From: Rhodocollybia butyracea
Lineage: Eukaryota; Basidiomycota; Agaricomycetes; Agaricales; Omphalotaceae
Length of the DNA: 64,000 nucleotides
Direction of reading: 5' to 3'
Assembly: GCA_015501585.1 (NCBI GenBank)
Contig: JADNRY010000259.1
Span: 23,444 to 87,443, forward strand
The stretch's first letter is position 1; each line of letters begins with the position of its first letter. Below are positions 32,228 to 45,327 of this stretch, one piece after another. Position numbers and translations under genes: made by a program. Below the pieces are notes generated by a model that made no database searches, was not told the DNA's origin, and was given only the letters and a program-made list of their open reading frames with translations.

Positions 32228-33733
32228 TTCTCATGAGTCCAAATAATGGCAGGAAAAACAAAAAAAGAACCTTATATTCCAAGCCTCAATTTTGGACAGG
32301 GATCCGGACTCATGTCCATCTTTAACCCTTGATGGTATGCGTTTCAGCGTAGTATAGGTTTACCCTCAAAGGGGTTCCGATATTTCACCTCTCTATGATT
32401 TATTTATCCTTGATTTTTGTTTACACTTGGCAGTTTTGTGCTACTTACTTATATTCAGGTTGTGATGTTACAAGTCCTGAATGTAATGAAGGCTAATCCT
32501 TATGGCTGGTTTTGCGTGAGAATTCTTTCCCGATTAGGGTTGATCTTGGCCAAATTTCACACCAGGATGATACAAAAATCTGCTTGGCAGATTTGTGATC
32601 TGAAAGAAAGCTGATTATCCTAATAAGAATAATTGGTGGTTTTCAGTCTGCCTGAAATGGTTACTGAAAGTCTGTGATAAACTATAAAAGGAATATCGTA
32701 TCTTATCGGAACATTTCAGTACACCTTTCTGCCGAGCAGACCCTTGTACCATTACGGTGTGTTTGGAAGAATTGTTTCCCCATATTTAGAGATGTCAAAG
32801 CGCTTGACATGTGACTTTCTGATGTACCCACTGTATATTCCATGTTACCCAAAACTTTGCCGCATCCGATACCTTTTTACTCTTGAACTTCTTGCATCAA
32901 ACGCTGTTGTGGTTCCACCTCTAATGCGTGGATTATCGGTGCTGTACATTCTTTTCACCACACGGCGTTTATCCATTTACTTGATTTTGCCATTTTAATA
33001 ATACTTCCATTTTTGTAGCCCCCGCACTTTACTTCCTCGGTTTTTTACATTTTATTGGCGGTCATTGCAGTGCACGATTCATAACTAGTGTCTTGCAGGA
33101 CTCGTACCTGCCACGCGCTTGGCGCGGTGGCCCACACTCGCAAGTTTTATTCCCTCAGTTGTTTGTTCTACAAGTACACCTCTGAGCAACCTCTGAGGGT
33201 ATGTTTGTAGGAATCTGTGGATAGGCAGATTTACAAGTGCCTCTGTGTACAAAACCCAGACTGACTCATATGAACTGGAGTCATAATGTGTCAATATTGC
33301 ATTGACTCATTTGTAGTACATAGTTACTGTGCATTGAGTCATTGACTGTGCATGACTGTGCAATGATTCTAAATGACTCATAATGACTTGCCTGGACTTA
33401 TAGCAAGTCAATTCCCTTATATAGTGTAGTATACAGTTGTATAGTATATAAGTACCTAGTTTTATGGAATGAGGCCCCATCGGGTTGTTGACCCAGGGCT
33501 TTACCCATCTCTACCCTCTGGTGTGCTATTGTCCCCACATTTGGAGGATGAGCGTAGCTAGTATCTGAATTTTTCCCCTTTACAACAACAATGTTGTTTT
33601 ATTTATATATCTGTGGAACTAGTACTTAAACTTATCTTAGTCGCTAGTACTTATTGTCTCATTCAAGTCTCACAGGTAAATATTCAATACAGAGTTGTTT
33701 GTACTACAAGTACACTTCTGAGATTGCTAGTAC
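32228..33733. other. Intergenic, no gene recognised
   Basis: It contains a GAGTCAT/ATGACTC-rich patch (33245-33390) resembling the composition of the Copia LTR, possibly an LTR relic. AGTTGTTTGT.CTACAAGTACAC is present twice (about 33160 and 33690). Confidence 0.4.
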
Positions 33734-36700
33734 TTATCGTCTCACATTTACCTTTTTCCAGCAACCTTCCCAGTTTTTGCCATATGTGAAATTACTATAG
33801 TCAATGTGTAGTGCAGAGTTTGTGGCATCAGCTGGCATAGTGAAAAGCTGTTGGTGATTAGTAGCTCCAAATCTGTACTGAGATGGGAGCCAAAACAAAA
33901 GATGGCCTTCAGGTGATACCACCCAACCTCGCATATCAAGATAGACACTGGAAGGCAAAATCAAGCATGAGTGGCCATATATAGGCTCTGCTACAGCTTT
34001 CCCTGCTACAGCTTTCCAGATTCTCACTGTATGATAGGAGCCAGAAACAATATGTTTTTCATCTGAAGGCAAAGGAGATGACAGAACTGAATGGGTTTGT
34101 CCCTTTAGTGAATCTCCTAGTGACTGTGCTATTGCTATTTCTGTGCTCCAGACTCTCACTGTCTGATCCCCAGAACCAGACACAAAATGTGTTCCATCTG
34201 GAGAGCAGGAAACTGACTGAACCCAATCAGTATGGCCTTTCAATGGATTCCCTACTGGACACCCAGTTACTACATTCCAGATTCTCAATGTATGATCTCT
34301 GGAACTGGATACAATATGCACTCCATCTAGAAAACAGGCAACTGACTGGACACAATCAGTATGCCCTCTTAAAGGATGCCTTATAGGCCGCCCTGTTTTT
34401 GCATCCCATATTCTCACTGTCTTATCCCTGGAACCAGACACAATGTATTTTCCATCCGGGGAGCATGCAACTGACTGAATCCAATCAGTATGTCCCTTCA
34501 ATGGGTCTCTCATTGGCTTCCCTGTTTCTGTGTTCCAGATTCTCAATGTCTGATCCCTAGAACCTGAAACAATGCATTTTCCATCGGCAAAGAAAGCAAC
34601 TGACTCAACCCAGCCAGTGTGCCCCTTAAATGGCTCTTGCGTAAGCTGTCCTGTATCTGCGTTCCATATTCTGACTGTCCTATCACTTGAACCAGACACA
34701 ATGTGCTTTCCATCTGGCGAATAAGCAACTGACTGAACCCAATCAGTATGTCCTATTAATGGCATTCCTACTGACTTTCCGGTGTGTGTATCCCATATCC
34801 TTACTGTTCGGTCCCTGGAGCCAGATGCAATATAGTTTTGATCTGGAGAGTAAGCAACTGACTCAATCCAGTTGGTGTGCCCCATTAATGACTGACCTAC
34901 TGGGTTCCCAGTCTCTCCATCCCAGAATCTTATACTAAAATCCAAGGAACCGGATACAATGTGTCTCCCATCTGGAGCATATGCAACTGAGTGGATCCAA
35001 TCAGTATGGCTGCTTAATGTATTTGATATAATTTGTGGCTGTACTGTCTCTGCATTCCAGATTCTCACTGTCCGATCCCTGGAGCCAGACATAATGTGTT
35101 TTCCATCGGGAGAGTATACAGCTGACCAAACTGACCGAGTATGTCCCTTTAATGGCTCTCCTGCTAGCAACCCAGTTTTTGCATCCCATGTTCTGACTGT
35201 TTGATCACCAGAACCAGACACAATATATTTTCCATTGGGGGAGTAAGCAAGGGACAGAACTGAATGTGTATGTCCATGCAATGGCTCTCCTACTGGCTGC
35301 CCAGTTACTGCATCCCATATTCTTATTTTCTGATCCCTGGAACCAGACACAATGTGTTGGCCATTTGGAGAGTATGCTACTGACTCAACTGAGTGAGTAT
35401 GTCCTTTCAATGGTTTTCCAACTAGCTGTCCAGTTTTTGCATCCCAAATTCTCACTGTCTCATCCCTGGAACCAGACACTATGTGTTTTCCATCTGGAGA
35501 GTATGCAACTGATGTAACTGAATGAGCATGACCTTTCAATGGACCTCCTATAGGCTGCCCTGTTATTGCGCTCCATATTAGAACTGTTGAATCTCTAGAA
35601 CCAGACACAATGTGTTTCCCATCTGGAGAGTAAACAGCTGCCTGAACCCAGTCAGTGTGCTTCTTTAATGGATTTCCAACAGGCTGCCCTGTCTCTGTGT
35701 CCCATATTCTCACTGTCTGATCCCTGGAACCAGATACAATCTGTTTACCGTCAGGAGAATAGGCAACTGACTGAACCCAATCAGTATGTCCCATCAGTGG
35801 CTCCCTTACTGGCTGTCCAGTTTCTGCATTCCAGATTCTCACTGTCTGGTCTCTGGAACCTGTTACAATATGTTTTCCATCTGGAGAGTAACTGGCACTA
35901 TCAACTGCACTATCAAGTGGGATTTGGTTAATTTCGGAAGCCCAATATCTATGCTTTCCTTCCTGTTTAATTCTAATCACGTTCTTCAGAAAGCCATGGA
36001 GATGGTGATATAATAAAGTGTTTTCTGGGATCATGGCCAGTGCACTTTGATATAAGTGTGGAGTGCTATAGGCAATTGGGAAATAAAATGTCCGGACAAA
36101 TTTTGCAATATCAATGGCAGCTTCAGGTATTTTGAGGTCAGAATGCTGCAATGAATTGGTTAGATGCCACATATCAATACTTAACTGCGGAGTGTGCTCA
36201 ATGCTCATACCTTCCACTTTGTCTGATCTGACAAGTTGTCCATGCTATCACGGATCTGAGATGTTCTTCCCATCAAGCTCAAGCATTCCATCCAGTACAT
36301 AATCTTTTCACCAGTCATCAACTGTACTACTTGGTTCAGCACTGTGTGATCCACATTGTCTGTCATACAAAGATGGTGAATCCAGCTTTCACAAGAATAC
36401 TGAAGCTCCTCCGAAATATACTTTTCCACTCGTTCTCCTAATCTAGGGTTCGATATGAATTCATTCGGAATACAAGAATCTTCCAGATAACAAATATTGA
36501 ATCTCAACTGAGACATCAACACTTTCAAGCAAGCAGTTGTAAGAAACATGTGTTGTTCTTTTAGATTTATGTTAAACCCTCTTTTTACTCCTTCATCCTG
36601 AATGAATTCTTTGAATGATAAATGGTACTTGAGTTTTCCATCTCCACTCTTGTAAATTACTGCACCTAGGGATCTGACTATTTCCTGCACAGGATTACTT

Positions 36701-38321
36701 GTGAACTTCTGTAATGCATTTGCTGTCACTGGCTGCTGAAGAATAAAGAGGGTACCGATGACATTCATGTAGTCTATGGTATCATTCGGTGGGTCTTGTA
36801 TGGCCTCTGTCAAGACAGTGTTGTATAGATCATAGAGAACACCATAGGAATTAGTTCCAGACTTGGATCCTTTCACTTGTTTCTTCAGGATATTCAGATG
36901 TTTCTGTGGGTATAGAGCCTGAGCCAGGAACTTAAATGCGGTATCTGCTAATATAAAGAGTGACTCTACATAAGACAGTAGCCACCTCACATCATCCTCA
37001 CTAATTGCCTGTTCCACCTTCTCATTCTTCTTAATGCACTTTCTGAGAAACTTGACAATATCATCTTGGGTATTTGGATCTTGCTGTATATCTATTATTC
37101 TCAATTGCTCCCCAGGTGTGAAAACTTCACTGATCTCAGCATTTGGCCGACTTGTTATCATGAAGTGAAGCCAACTGTGATTCTTGCATAGCTCTTGAAT
37201 CTCCAGAAAGAAACAATTTACGGCTTTCCTTTTCCTGAGCCCATTCATCAAGTGCATCAATGATGACTAATATCTGCCTTGTCGGGTATTCATTTCTCTC
37301 TTTTGTCACCATGTTCAATGGCTGGTGCAAAAGGTTATTGAATTGATAATGCAATCCTCCGGAGGTGTTTAGCATCGGGTCACTTGCCAAATATCTTCCA
37401 AATGCCGAAAATCTCTCTGCAATATTGTATGCAAGAGTTGGTACCAGCATATGCAGATCTTCACTGCGGGTTCCTCTAGTGCAGTGAAAACTTATGGCCA
37501 AATCTATACCAGTGAGTTCTGGATGACTTGATTTTTGGTGGAACATCTGTTCAAGTGAGCCCACAATGGAACTTTTACCTGTTCCTGCTAAACCATGAAG
37601 CCAGACAATGCTATTTTCTTTGATGCTTTTTGTCAAGTCTGACAGAAGTTCAACCCGTGTTGATTCCATGCAAACCTTGTGGCCTTCGTGAAATTGCGGC
37701 TTTAACTTCTCCATCAAAACTCGGGTATGTTCTGTGAACACCTTTTTAGCATTACTTGTAGATCAAGGTAGCAATACACTCTCTTACCAGCAGAGAGGCT
37801 AAGCAAAGCAGTAACCTGAGTTAAAACTAACAGATATTTGGCTTTCAGATTGTCGAAGGCATTGCAGAAGTCGAATATGTTTTCTGCCAGCTCTGATGAA
37901 AGTACTAGTTGCTCTGTAAGTCTGAAAGTCAGATTGCAATATGTGAAAGTTCAATCTAGTAGCTTGTGCTCACTTAACAAATTCCCCTGGCATTTGATCA
38001 ACACCTGCTTAACGGCACCTTCAATGCAGTTCAAAGTAGATTCAATTACTCCTTCTACTTTCTTTGAATGCTCCTTGAGTGGGCCAGCGTCTGCAATGAT
38101 GGAGAGCATGTCTCCCATGTGCGCAAAAAGCTCAAGAATATCTTTATGACACTTCTCCTGGGTTTTGAGGAACTAAAGATTGAGGTACTGCTGTAAGATC
38201 TCATACATACATTTAAGGGAATTCTTACCTCAAAAATCTGAGTAACTGCACCTATCACAACTCCAGCTGTGACATTCAACTTTTTATTACAAGTCTTATT
38301 AGCTTTTATCACCTCGACCAA
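33734..38321 (-). pseudogene. NACHT-WD40 STAND receptor (fungal NOD-like receptor), one frameshift
   Basis: STAND proteins of this type act as signalling or incompatibility receptors, with NACHT as a nucleotide switch and WD40 repeats as the sensor. N-terminal helical exons lie at about 38321-37760 (for example GDMLSIIADAGPLKEHSKKV). The NACHT exon starts at 37741: Walker A GLAGTGKSS, Walker B QILVIIDALDEW, then ITSRPNAEI in the next frame. An extra T in the TTTCTTTCTGG run (about 37207) separates the two frames, and without it they join. A 60-65 nt intron (GTATGAGC to TTCATTGCAG, about 36213-36150) leads into 14-15 WD40 repeats of about 43 residues (GKHIVSGSRDQTVRIWDAKTG type), unusually alike. 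Possible further 5' exons near 38830-38650 (MSSVVDARGFIIVDINEYHR) and 39130-38930 were not connected. The frameshift could be real or a sequencing error. Confidence 0.8.
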
Positions 38322-39170
38322 CTGAATAGTAACTCACTCGTCCTAAAACACTTGCAATTTGCAAGATCAGATCAAGCCCAGCTTGATACTTCCCTAGTTT
38401 TGGTATAAGTGAATTGAGCGGGCTGAATGTCTTCAAAATGTCTTCGAGTGAATGCTATTCATCCAGCCATGAATGAAAATGAGGAGAAAAAATGTATATG
38501 CACTTACGCCAGAAATGCCTAATATAATTGTGAGATTGTTTCCAACTAAGGTAAATTCTTGAATATTCCCTTCAAAAATTATCGGGTTCACATGATTAAC
38601 AGCATGTTAATAATCCTAGTTTGATACATTACCTACCTGTTATATCTGATTTGACAAATCTATTAAAAATGTCCTCGTTCTTCAGTAAAAGTGGGCCGGG
38701 AATTAAAGATCTGCTTTTAAATGGTTTTCTGCGATGGTACTCATTGATGTCCACAATAATGAAGCCTCTGGCGTCTACAACACTACTCATGAAATAGTCA
38801 ATCTTATATGCTTGATGGAGATCCGCAACTTAGGTACATGCCCACAGTACGATGGGCCCTGAAGACCAACAATACCCCCGCACCCGCAGATCGTCTGAAG
38901 AAGGAATTAAATCAAAACACTCACATGTCAGTATTCATCTTCCATTGCATCTCACTATCTGCTTTTTGGCGGCTACTTTTGATGAAATCGCCTTTCGAGT
39001 GCGGTGGGTTATCTGTCCCAGCTTGCAGAGTCACATATATTCTCCCTGTCTTGGGAGGGTTATCAAGTTTGAGTGTGAGTGCTAGCATTTCGCACACGCA
39101 GATGAGTATAAGACGGATATACATGGATGTAGCGTACCCTCAATTTTTAAAACCAACCTATCAAGTAACA
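38322..39170 (-). other. Probable 5' exons of the STAND gene
   Basis: Two protein-like frames are bounded by splice-like signals. One begins MSSVVDARGFIIVDINEYHR and ends in a GTAGGTAATG donor near 38635. The other, LTLKLDNPPKTGRIYVTLQA, ends in a GTGAGTGTTT donor near 38925. The second has the look of a C2-like beta-strand region. Frame continuity between them was not proved. Confidence 0.35.
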
Positions 39171-41269
39171 TAAGAGATCGCGGCTGTTGTCTAGAAAACG
39201 GAGAACCTACTTGGACAAGTTGAGCTTTGGTTTGGGTGTTGCAGGCATGGAACAATACTGGATTGACGGAGACCGTTGCGATGGTGGTGGTACGAGATCA
39301 AGATGATAAAGGTCACGCCAAGGCCCGAGGATGGCCGCAGCTATTTTTGGGGAAAGATCAAAAACGAACACGAGGATCCAACAAGGATCCACATATGGTC
39401 TATTTTCACACTCACTCAGCGCAATTTAAACGTATGAATGAAGTCTCATGTGAGCAGTTTCATGCTCGACGTTAGGTACTGGTATGCAGAGGTTCACGCG
39501 TTTACGAGCAGGCAATGCATTTTGATACCTTTGGAAATGCACCTTCAAGCGTCGTCGATACTTCCTGGCCATCAACTTATTCTAGATTGAAGATTTGTCG
39601 TTGAGCGCAATGTACTTACTACTCACGCAAGTGTATTTGTTCCGAGGGCGCTGTCTCCGTAAAGGTCAGTAGATCTCAGATTATCCCGTTACTAATTAGA
39701 TTTAACCCATTCGTGTTCGAGACATCTAACCTTTTCAGACTGACTCCTGAACTTTTTACTTGACTAGCAACTCGATTAAGCCATGGGGGATTTGGTTTGA
39801 CAGGGACGGGTGAAGAAGTGGGATGGGTTGGTGGGACAGTGAGTTTTTTGTTACTTCTTCTACTTCTTTTGTCTGGGTTGTGTAGTCTGTCGCTTCCTGC
39901 CTTTTCCATTGCTTATGTCTCGAGGCCCTCGTATGAACAGGGGGCAAGAAATTCACCCTCACATCCACTCGAAGGTGTGACAACTGAGGGCTCTATAGCG
40001 CAGCTACGTAGAATTATCCCATGGAGAAGAACAAACATACTTACGCAATGGCGGGGTACCGAGGGCCGTCCGAGTCTGTCCATATCCCACAACCCCTGAA
40101 TGGCTATTGAAAATTTGGACTAATCGAGTGCAAGAAGTGTGAATCGGACAATGCATCGAGGATGCGGTGTAGTGAGAGGGCTAGAACCGTCACCGGCTGA
40201 GTGCGAATATCATCTAGACAGCCCCACTTGGGCATGGTTCACATCATTGACATTGACAGTAGCCACTCAGATATTGATGGTGTTCGTCCACAGTATGATC
40301 GCACCCATAGCTAGTGAATCAACAATCAGATGTGAAGAGATCGGACGAGGACCACTCCATCTAGTGCCACGAGTGTATCGTGGGCGTAGTAGCGATGTTT
40401 CTGAGGGGAGCGGTGGAAGGATAGATGTCGTTAATACAAAGTTAGCGAGGCTTGCGAAAAGAAATCTCAACAACAATTTTACCAGCATGATTTACGGTTT
40501 TGTTTTCCATCAGCAGTTCACGTAGCAACGAGCATCGCAAGCAGATCGCGAGATCAATGGGGAGGACATGAGAAAGAGAGTCGAACGAGGTCTCGTTGCC
40601 GCTACAATTACCAGCAGTGCATGCTCCAAGAACCTCCTACGTCAGGTACCAAGGTTCGATATCACTCAAGGGCCAAGGCAGCTTGTTACTTGAGCCCAAT
40701 TCTCAAGAGATGGCAAAGGCGGGAGCGTTTCAGGTAGATACCTAGACCACTCTCTGGGGAAAGATTTTTAACTCCTCGCAAGCTCTCACGAGAAGAACAT
40801 ATCGTCGAGGTTTAATGCGTACCCATCATCGCACCTGGCACTTCCTCGCTCAGCCCACATATAAAAGAAGACCGAGATTCAGAAGCAGCTTGAATGACAA
40901 TGAAAAGCACATGATTGGACGGGTCGAGACTCGAACTTGGGTTGGGTGCTATATCTGCAACAAGGGCTGGTGTTTCTCCGGACGTCCGACAAGCGCTCGG
41001 AACCATAAGCGCTGATGATCACGGGGGTCCGGGGATCAAGTTCGTTTCACTTTCTTTCTACTCCATTTGCTTCATCGTCCACCCTCGTGTCGATAGTTCT
41101 TCACCACAATTCCAAGTCAAGTCACGAATGGAGCGCTGTACAGCTATATCCTGCTCAGCGCCAAGAGACAGCAACAACAAAGACGTATCAAACGGATGAG
41201 TGCTGCGAGGAGCTGAGAGACGTGTGAGAGGAACGGTGAGAGCGTTTGAAGAGGTGTTGACGGACGAGG
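39171..41269. other. Repeat-bearing region without a recognised gene
   Basis: It contains copies of a dispersed repeat (39190-39260, sharing ACCTACTTGGAC and TTTGGGTGT with 46550 and 54090). A second copy lies at 40905-41040 with GGTGTTTCTCCGGA and AAGCGCTGATGATCACGGG, shared with 46675-46730 and, inverted, with 60470-60520. No coding potential was recognised. Confidence 0.45.
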
Positions 41270-41960
41270 AAGAAGGCTCTGGATGCGTGGTGGCTTATGC
41301 GTCTCGATCGAGGACAACGCCTGTATCCGGGTGTAGATGCTGTTGACGGTTATGTGAAGCTTTGGGGATGTGACCAGGGTGAACTGGCAAATGGAATAGC
41401 CGTGCGATGTGGTTATATTGGTATCTTAGGACGAAAGGTTGGTCTTTACGTGGAACCCCAACCTCTCTGCAAACACTTCGTCCAAGAAGTCCCAGTACCA
41501 TTCCTTGCGTACTCCCATCCCGCTATCCAACTGCTTTCGCGCCCCAAATCACTTCCGGTTATCACTAGCTGCAGGCCTGGCGCGTAAAGACGGCTGTTGA
41601 CACCTCCGCCATCTCCGCACCTACTCTCCATTGTCCGTATCCGCCTTATCATACGCGCGCCAACTCTACTTCCTCGGCCATTCACGACGCCAACAATGTA
41701 ACACCCACAAATGTCTGGCACCTCACTACCGCTGGTTCCCATTCTCTACGCCGCTCGCCGCCAACGCAACAGCTCGTGAGTTTCTCTCGCCGCGAGACGG
41801 TGCTGTTTGAGATCAGCGAGTTCATGTCCAGGACGAGGGCTGCTGCTGCGGGCGTGGATAGTACGAACGCGCCAAGGTCGCCACAGCAGGATTTGCACGA
41901 GTTGAATGCAGGGTTGTTGGGTGGAGAGATATCTCTTCCATTTCCTATATGGGTAACCGA
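41270..41960 (+). repeat. Dispersed repeat family X, copy 1
   Basis: It shares with the other copies TATCACTAGCTGCAGGCCTGG, a short C-rich stretch and a segment readable as LFEISEFMSRTRAAAAG ... QQDLHELNAGLLGGE. The minus-strand reading (LVLDMNSLISNSTVSRRE) is equally open, so the coding direction is unknown. It represents the empty site for the hAT MITE found in copy 3. Confidence 0.65.
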
Positions 41961-42036
41961 TTTGAATAAATATAGCAACCCCATGATTGTACTTACGGAC
42001 GATGAGGCAATGGCCACAGGATGGTATGTGGATTAA

Positions 42037-42639
42037 CTTTTTTCCGGCCTTGACCAAAAATTAAAGAGGGAGGAGGCCGGGTTTGATGGGTCTCATTCTG
42101 ATCCAGGAACATGAGGTAAACTGTTACAGATGAGTCAGTCGTGACATTACATTAGCGGTATATCGGTGTACACCGGCGCAACCATACAGTATAATTCGGG
42201 CATCCACCGATTTTTTTTACAAAGATAAATAAATAAATTTCAGAGAAGTTCTAGGCGCCTGACGTTTATTCGAGGTTTGTCATGTCTAAAATTGGTGTTT
42301 TGCAGTTTTGCAATCTGAGGCTTGGTCCTACTGTACTTGTACTGTACAGGGGCTCATAACAGCATCGGTTGCACCAACGTCCGAACCGCGCAAGAACCGC
42401 GGCTTGCGGCGGCTGTATAATTGGCATAAGGGAATAAGATCTATATATTTTGTACTTACAATGGTATTCTATTATCGAGAGTAGCAATCATATCGTAGCC
42501 AGTAAAGATACAGCATCGCTTGACCAACAAATTATTCACTAAATATGGGTAATAGTCAGTCTATTTTATTTACAATTTTTGTAAAGCTTTTCGCCGAGTA
42601 TCCGGAGTTGGACCATGGAGCGTTTATCAGGTGATGTGA
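42037..42639. other. Intergenic, no gene recognised
   Basis: Only short, unsupported open frames. AT-rich stretches near 42200-42240. Confidence 0.35.
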
Positions 42640-43260
42640 CTATGGTGATTTATCCCTGAATCGGAATGAGACCCATCAAACGGTCCCTCAAGAGGGAGGG
42701 GTGGATATTACGATTTTTTTTTGCCATGCACGTTCCAGATTGAACATAACACATCATGATGTAGATGGTGATACGTTTAAAAAAAGCTCGTTGATTCATT
42801 AGAATCATTACCCGTTCGCTGTAATTCATTGCCCGCTGATGTCGTCCGTTGCAGAGTCCGCGGTGTTCATTCACTCTACTTACTGAGACAACACGCAGTG
42901 CGCGGTTTTTTGTTTTTTTCAGATCCCTGGTGACGATTGGTTTAGTTCCGAAGTATGACTGTGATTAGCTTTCCATGGTGCGTCCCAACAGAAGTGCGCT
43001 TCCTCACAAATGCAACCTGTTCCGTTGATTGCAAGCAAATTCGCCATACTTTCGTTTCCTCAAGAAGTTAGAACCAAAATGGGGCATTGTTTACGAATGT
43101 CCTCTTTGAATTTCTGGTTCCGACCAAATCGTGGGTTCAAAGATACTTAAACTAAGAGAAGTCTATGCGTTGAGACCCACCATTCCTGAATACTATCACT
43201 ATAACAGCTCTTTCGGACAAAAGGTTTCCACGCGGGAGAACATCACAGTGAAGGGGCAGT
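42640..43260 (+). repeat. Upstream copy of a duplicated promoter-like segment
   Basis: Shared landmarks with 43355-43870 in the same order: GCCATGCACGTTCCAGATTG, CAGATCCCTGGTGACGAT, CAAAGATACTTAAACT, GAGACCCACCATTCCTGAAT and GGTTTCCACGCG. It ends without the coding start that follows the second copy. Confidence 0.7.
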
Positions 43261-43354
43261 GTTGATCAGGTCTTTCCAGCCCCGAGTCCGATCGCGCTCC
43301 CTTCACCTCCCACGCCCCGCCCAGCACCACGCAACCACATCCTAGCCCGCATCC

Positions 43355-43917
43355 CTATACAGAAATTCGAACGCCGTAACAAGTCTCCTCATGCTCGACG
43401 ACATAATAGTCGAACTTGGGCTCCCCGTTTTTTGAGTTGGAAATGTTGTACTCTTCCACCTCGCCCCAATCTAGTATTTCTTTCCGTCCTTGAGCTCTAC
43501 GGGACCGGAAATTGAAGAAGAGTGTATCTTTGCCATGTACGGTTGCAGATTGAACAGCATCATGACATCGATGTGATACAGTAACATACAAAAAAAGATT
43601 GTTTGTTCATCACATTCCCTAATAAACAGGAATGAATGCTTGTAACGCGGCAGTTAGCTGTTCAATCAATCTCAGATCCCTGGTGACGATGTGGAGCAGT
43701 CGGACTCCATGCCGCACGGTGCATCCTCTGTAGGCAAATATCGCACCGCTCAAAGATATTTAAACTCATAGAAGTCTGTGTACCGAGACCCACCATTCCT
43801 GAATACCATTGTTATAGCAGCGTCGTTGGACAAACAGTTTCCACGCGAGACCACAGTTCACAAAATCACCCACCGGTCTAACCGTCTATCACCAACATCT
43901 GTTGAGCGCCTAGCATC
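43355..43917 (+). promoter_or_regulatory. Upstream region of the membrane-protein gene (duplicated segment)
   Basis: The second copy of the segment at 42640-43260 runs up to the ATG at 43918. AAAGATATTTAAACTC (about 43757) is a possible TATA-like element, present as AAAGATACTTAAACT in the first copy. No specific factor site is claimed. Confidence 0.45.
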
Positions 43918-45327
43918 ATGAGTCCGGACGAGGAAAAACTGATTAATCAAGTTGGGGTTGGGCTGTATATTAATGTCATCATGGGGATTTCCACTTGCAT
44001 TCTGCAGGGTACTTGATCTGAGTCTGCGGGTCCAGTACTACAAGTACTGATTATTAACATATGTTTTAGGGATATACTGTCTAACTTTGGGGATTGGGGT
44101 TCACGTTTATTGGCAAGTTGTTGAATCCCATCCAGCCCACAATACTTACTTATTTATTACGCCAAAATCTACTCTTCTTTTGCAGCACGAAGGGTAGCAG
44201 CAATCTCAAAATATTACTGGGTTTCTTACTTGCTGGAACCTTCATAATGGCTACAGGATCCTGGTTGTCACAGACGATGGTGCAGCTTGGCGAAGTAAAA
44301 GAGGCTCTAGTAATCCCTCTTCCAGGCGGAATCATGAGCCAAATAGCAGCAGCGAACGCTGCGCCCCTGGTCAGCGTTTGCATTTGGTTGCAATCATGCT
44401 ATCTGGGCGGTGGAGTAAGTCTGGTAATTATTGATACAACGTTGGCAGCTGACTCAAGGAATCGGGCAGTTAATAATTGCGGACATCTTTGTTGTGTGGA
44501 GAGCTTGGGCGGTATGGGCGGATAAAAAAATCGTCAAATGGATCCTGCTGATTACTATGGTTGCAAACACAGGTGGGATTGATTTACCTTTCTGACTCTC
44601 CAGGACCTTACCAGGGTGGATCATATAAGCTCTTATGCTTGCAGACACTGTCGAAAATGTGGAACTTGGAACGTCCTCGACTTCTAACGATTCAATAACT
44701 CTTGATTGGGCATCCCTTTTGCTGTCATTTTCGTTGAACATACTCGCAACATGCTTGATAGCTTATCGGGGCTGGTAAGTATTCAATAAGTACTACTACC
44801 TCAGCGCAAATTGAAAGGGTTAAACCATACTTACTTAGGACACACCGTAGAGCTATGCAATCGATTTCTGGTCAAAAAAACAAAACTGTAGCGGAAGAAA
44901 TTATTTTGCTTCTGGTTGAGTCTGGCGCAATCTATGCACTGCTACAGGTAAGATCCTTACACACTGACTCACTTGTAATAAAACGCCTTGTGAATACTTA
45001 CTCACCTTGACCGCTGATTCTATTAGCTGATGGGCATAATAATGAGTGGATTGGATGTGAACGTACCCAAGGGTGCTCTGGCTTTAGGGAGAAGCCCAGT
45101 TACTCTTCTTTTGATGTATTGGACTGTGAGTTGCAAAAGCTGCATTCTATGGCAAGAACGTGCTAATATTCGGGCTGTAACAGTTGCTGAACCCAGTCGC
45201 CATTTTCATTCTGGTGCAAACAAAAAATACTTGCGAGGAAAGTTATTACCTTGACAGGATTCCGGTAGCTCGGCGAGCAGGAAGTCAGCAGGAAATCCGG
45301 ACTGAATCTAGTATCACAAATATTTAG
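43918..45327 (+). CDS. Multi-pass (7TM-like) fungal membrane protein, intact
   Basis: Eight exons join in consistent phase into 314 residues: 43918-44008, 44070-44116, 44193-44414, 44470-44572, 44645-44774, 44839-44947, 45027-45125 and 45184-45327 (stop TAG). Hydrophobic segments include VGVGLYINVIMGISTCIL, ILLGFLLAGTFIMATG, WILLITMVANT, ASLLLSFSLNILATCLIAYR, IILLLVESGAIYALLQ and a C-terminal LLNPVAIFILVQ. LIIADIFVVWRAWAVW and IAYRGWTHRRAMQS match a large Agaricomycete family of seven-helix proteins of unknown ligand. The tail is cytoplasmic-looking and polar. One acceptor (ACGAAG at 44192) was chosen because the nearer TTTTGCAG breaks the frame. The function, probably signalling or transport, is inferred only from topology. 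Confidence 0.8.

Noticed and set aside
33734..36217. Plus-strand frames across the WD40 array (for example 34687-34938 and 35668-35931)
   Set aside because: They are complementary shadows of the minus-strand WD40 repeats and recur with the same 129 bp period.
40905..41020. tRNA gene or tRNA-derived SINE (minus strand GTTCGAGTCTCGACC resembles a T-arm)
   Set aside because: No A-box, anticodon arm or acceptor pairing could be found, and related copies at 46550 and 54090 keep the stretch poorly. It is described only as a dispersed repeat.
43355..43591. Minus-strand 78-residue frame with a protein-like tail (EEYNISNSKNGEPKFDYYVV)
   Set aside because: It lies in the duplicated upstream segment, and the equivalent part of the first copy (42650-42874) does not preserve it. 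I found no splice partners, so it was not called, although a short gene fragment cannot be excluded.
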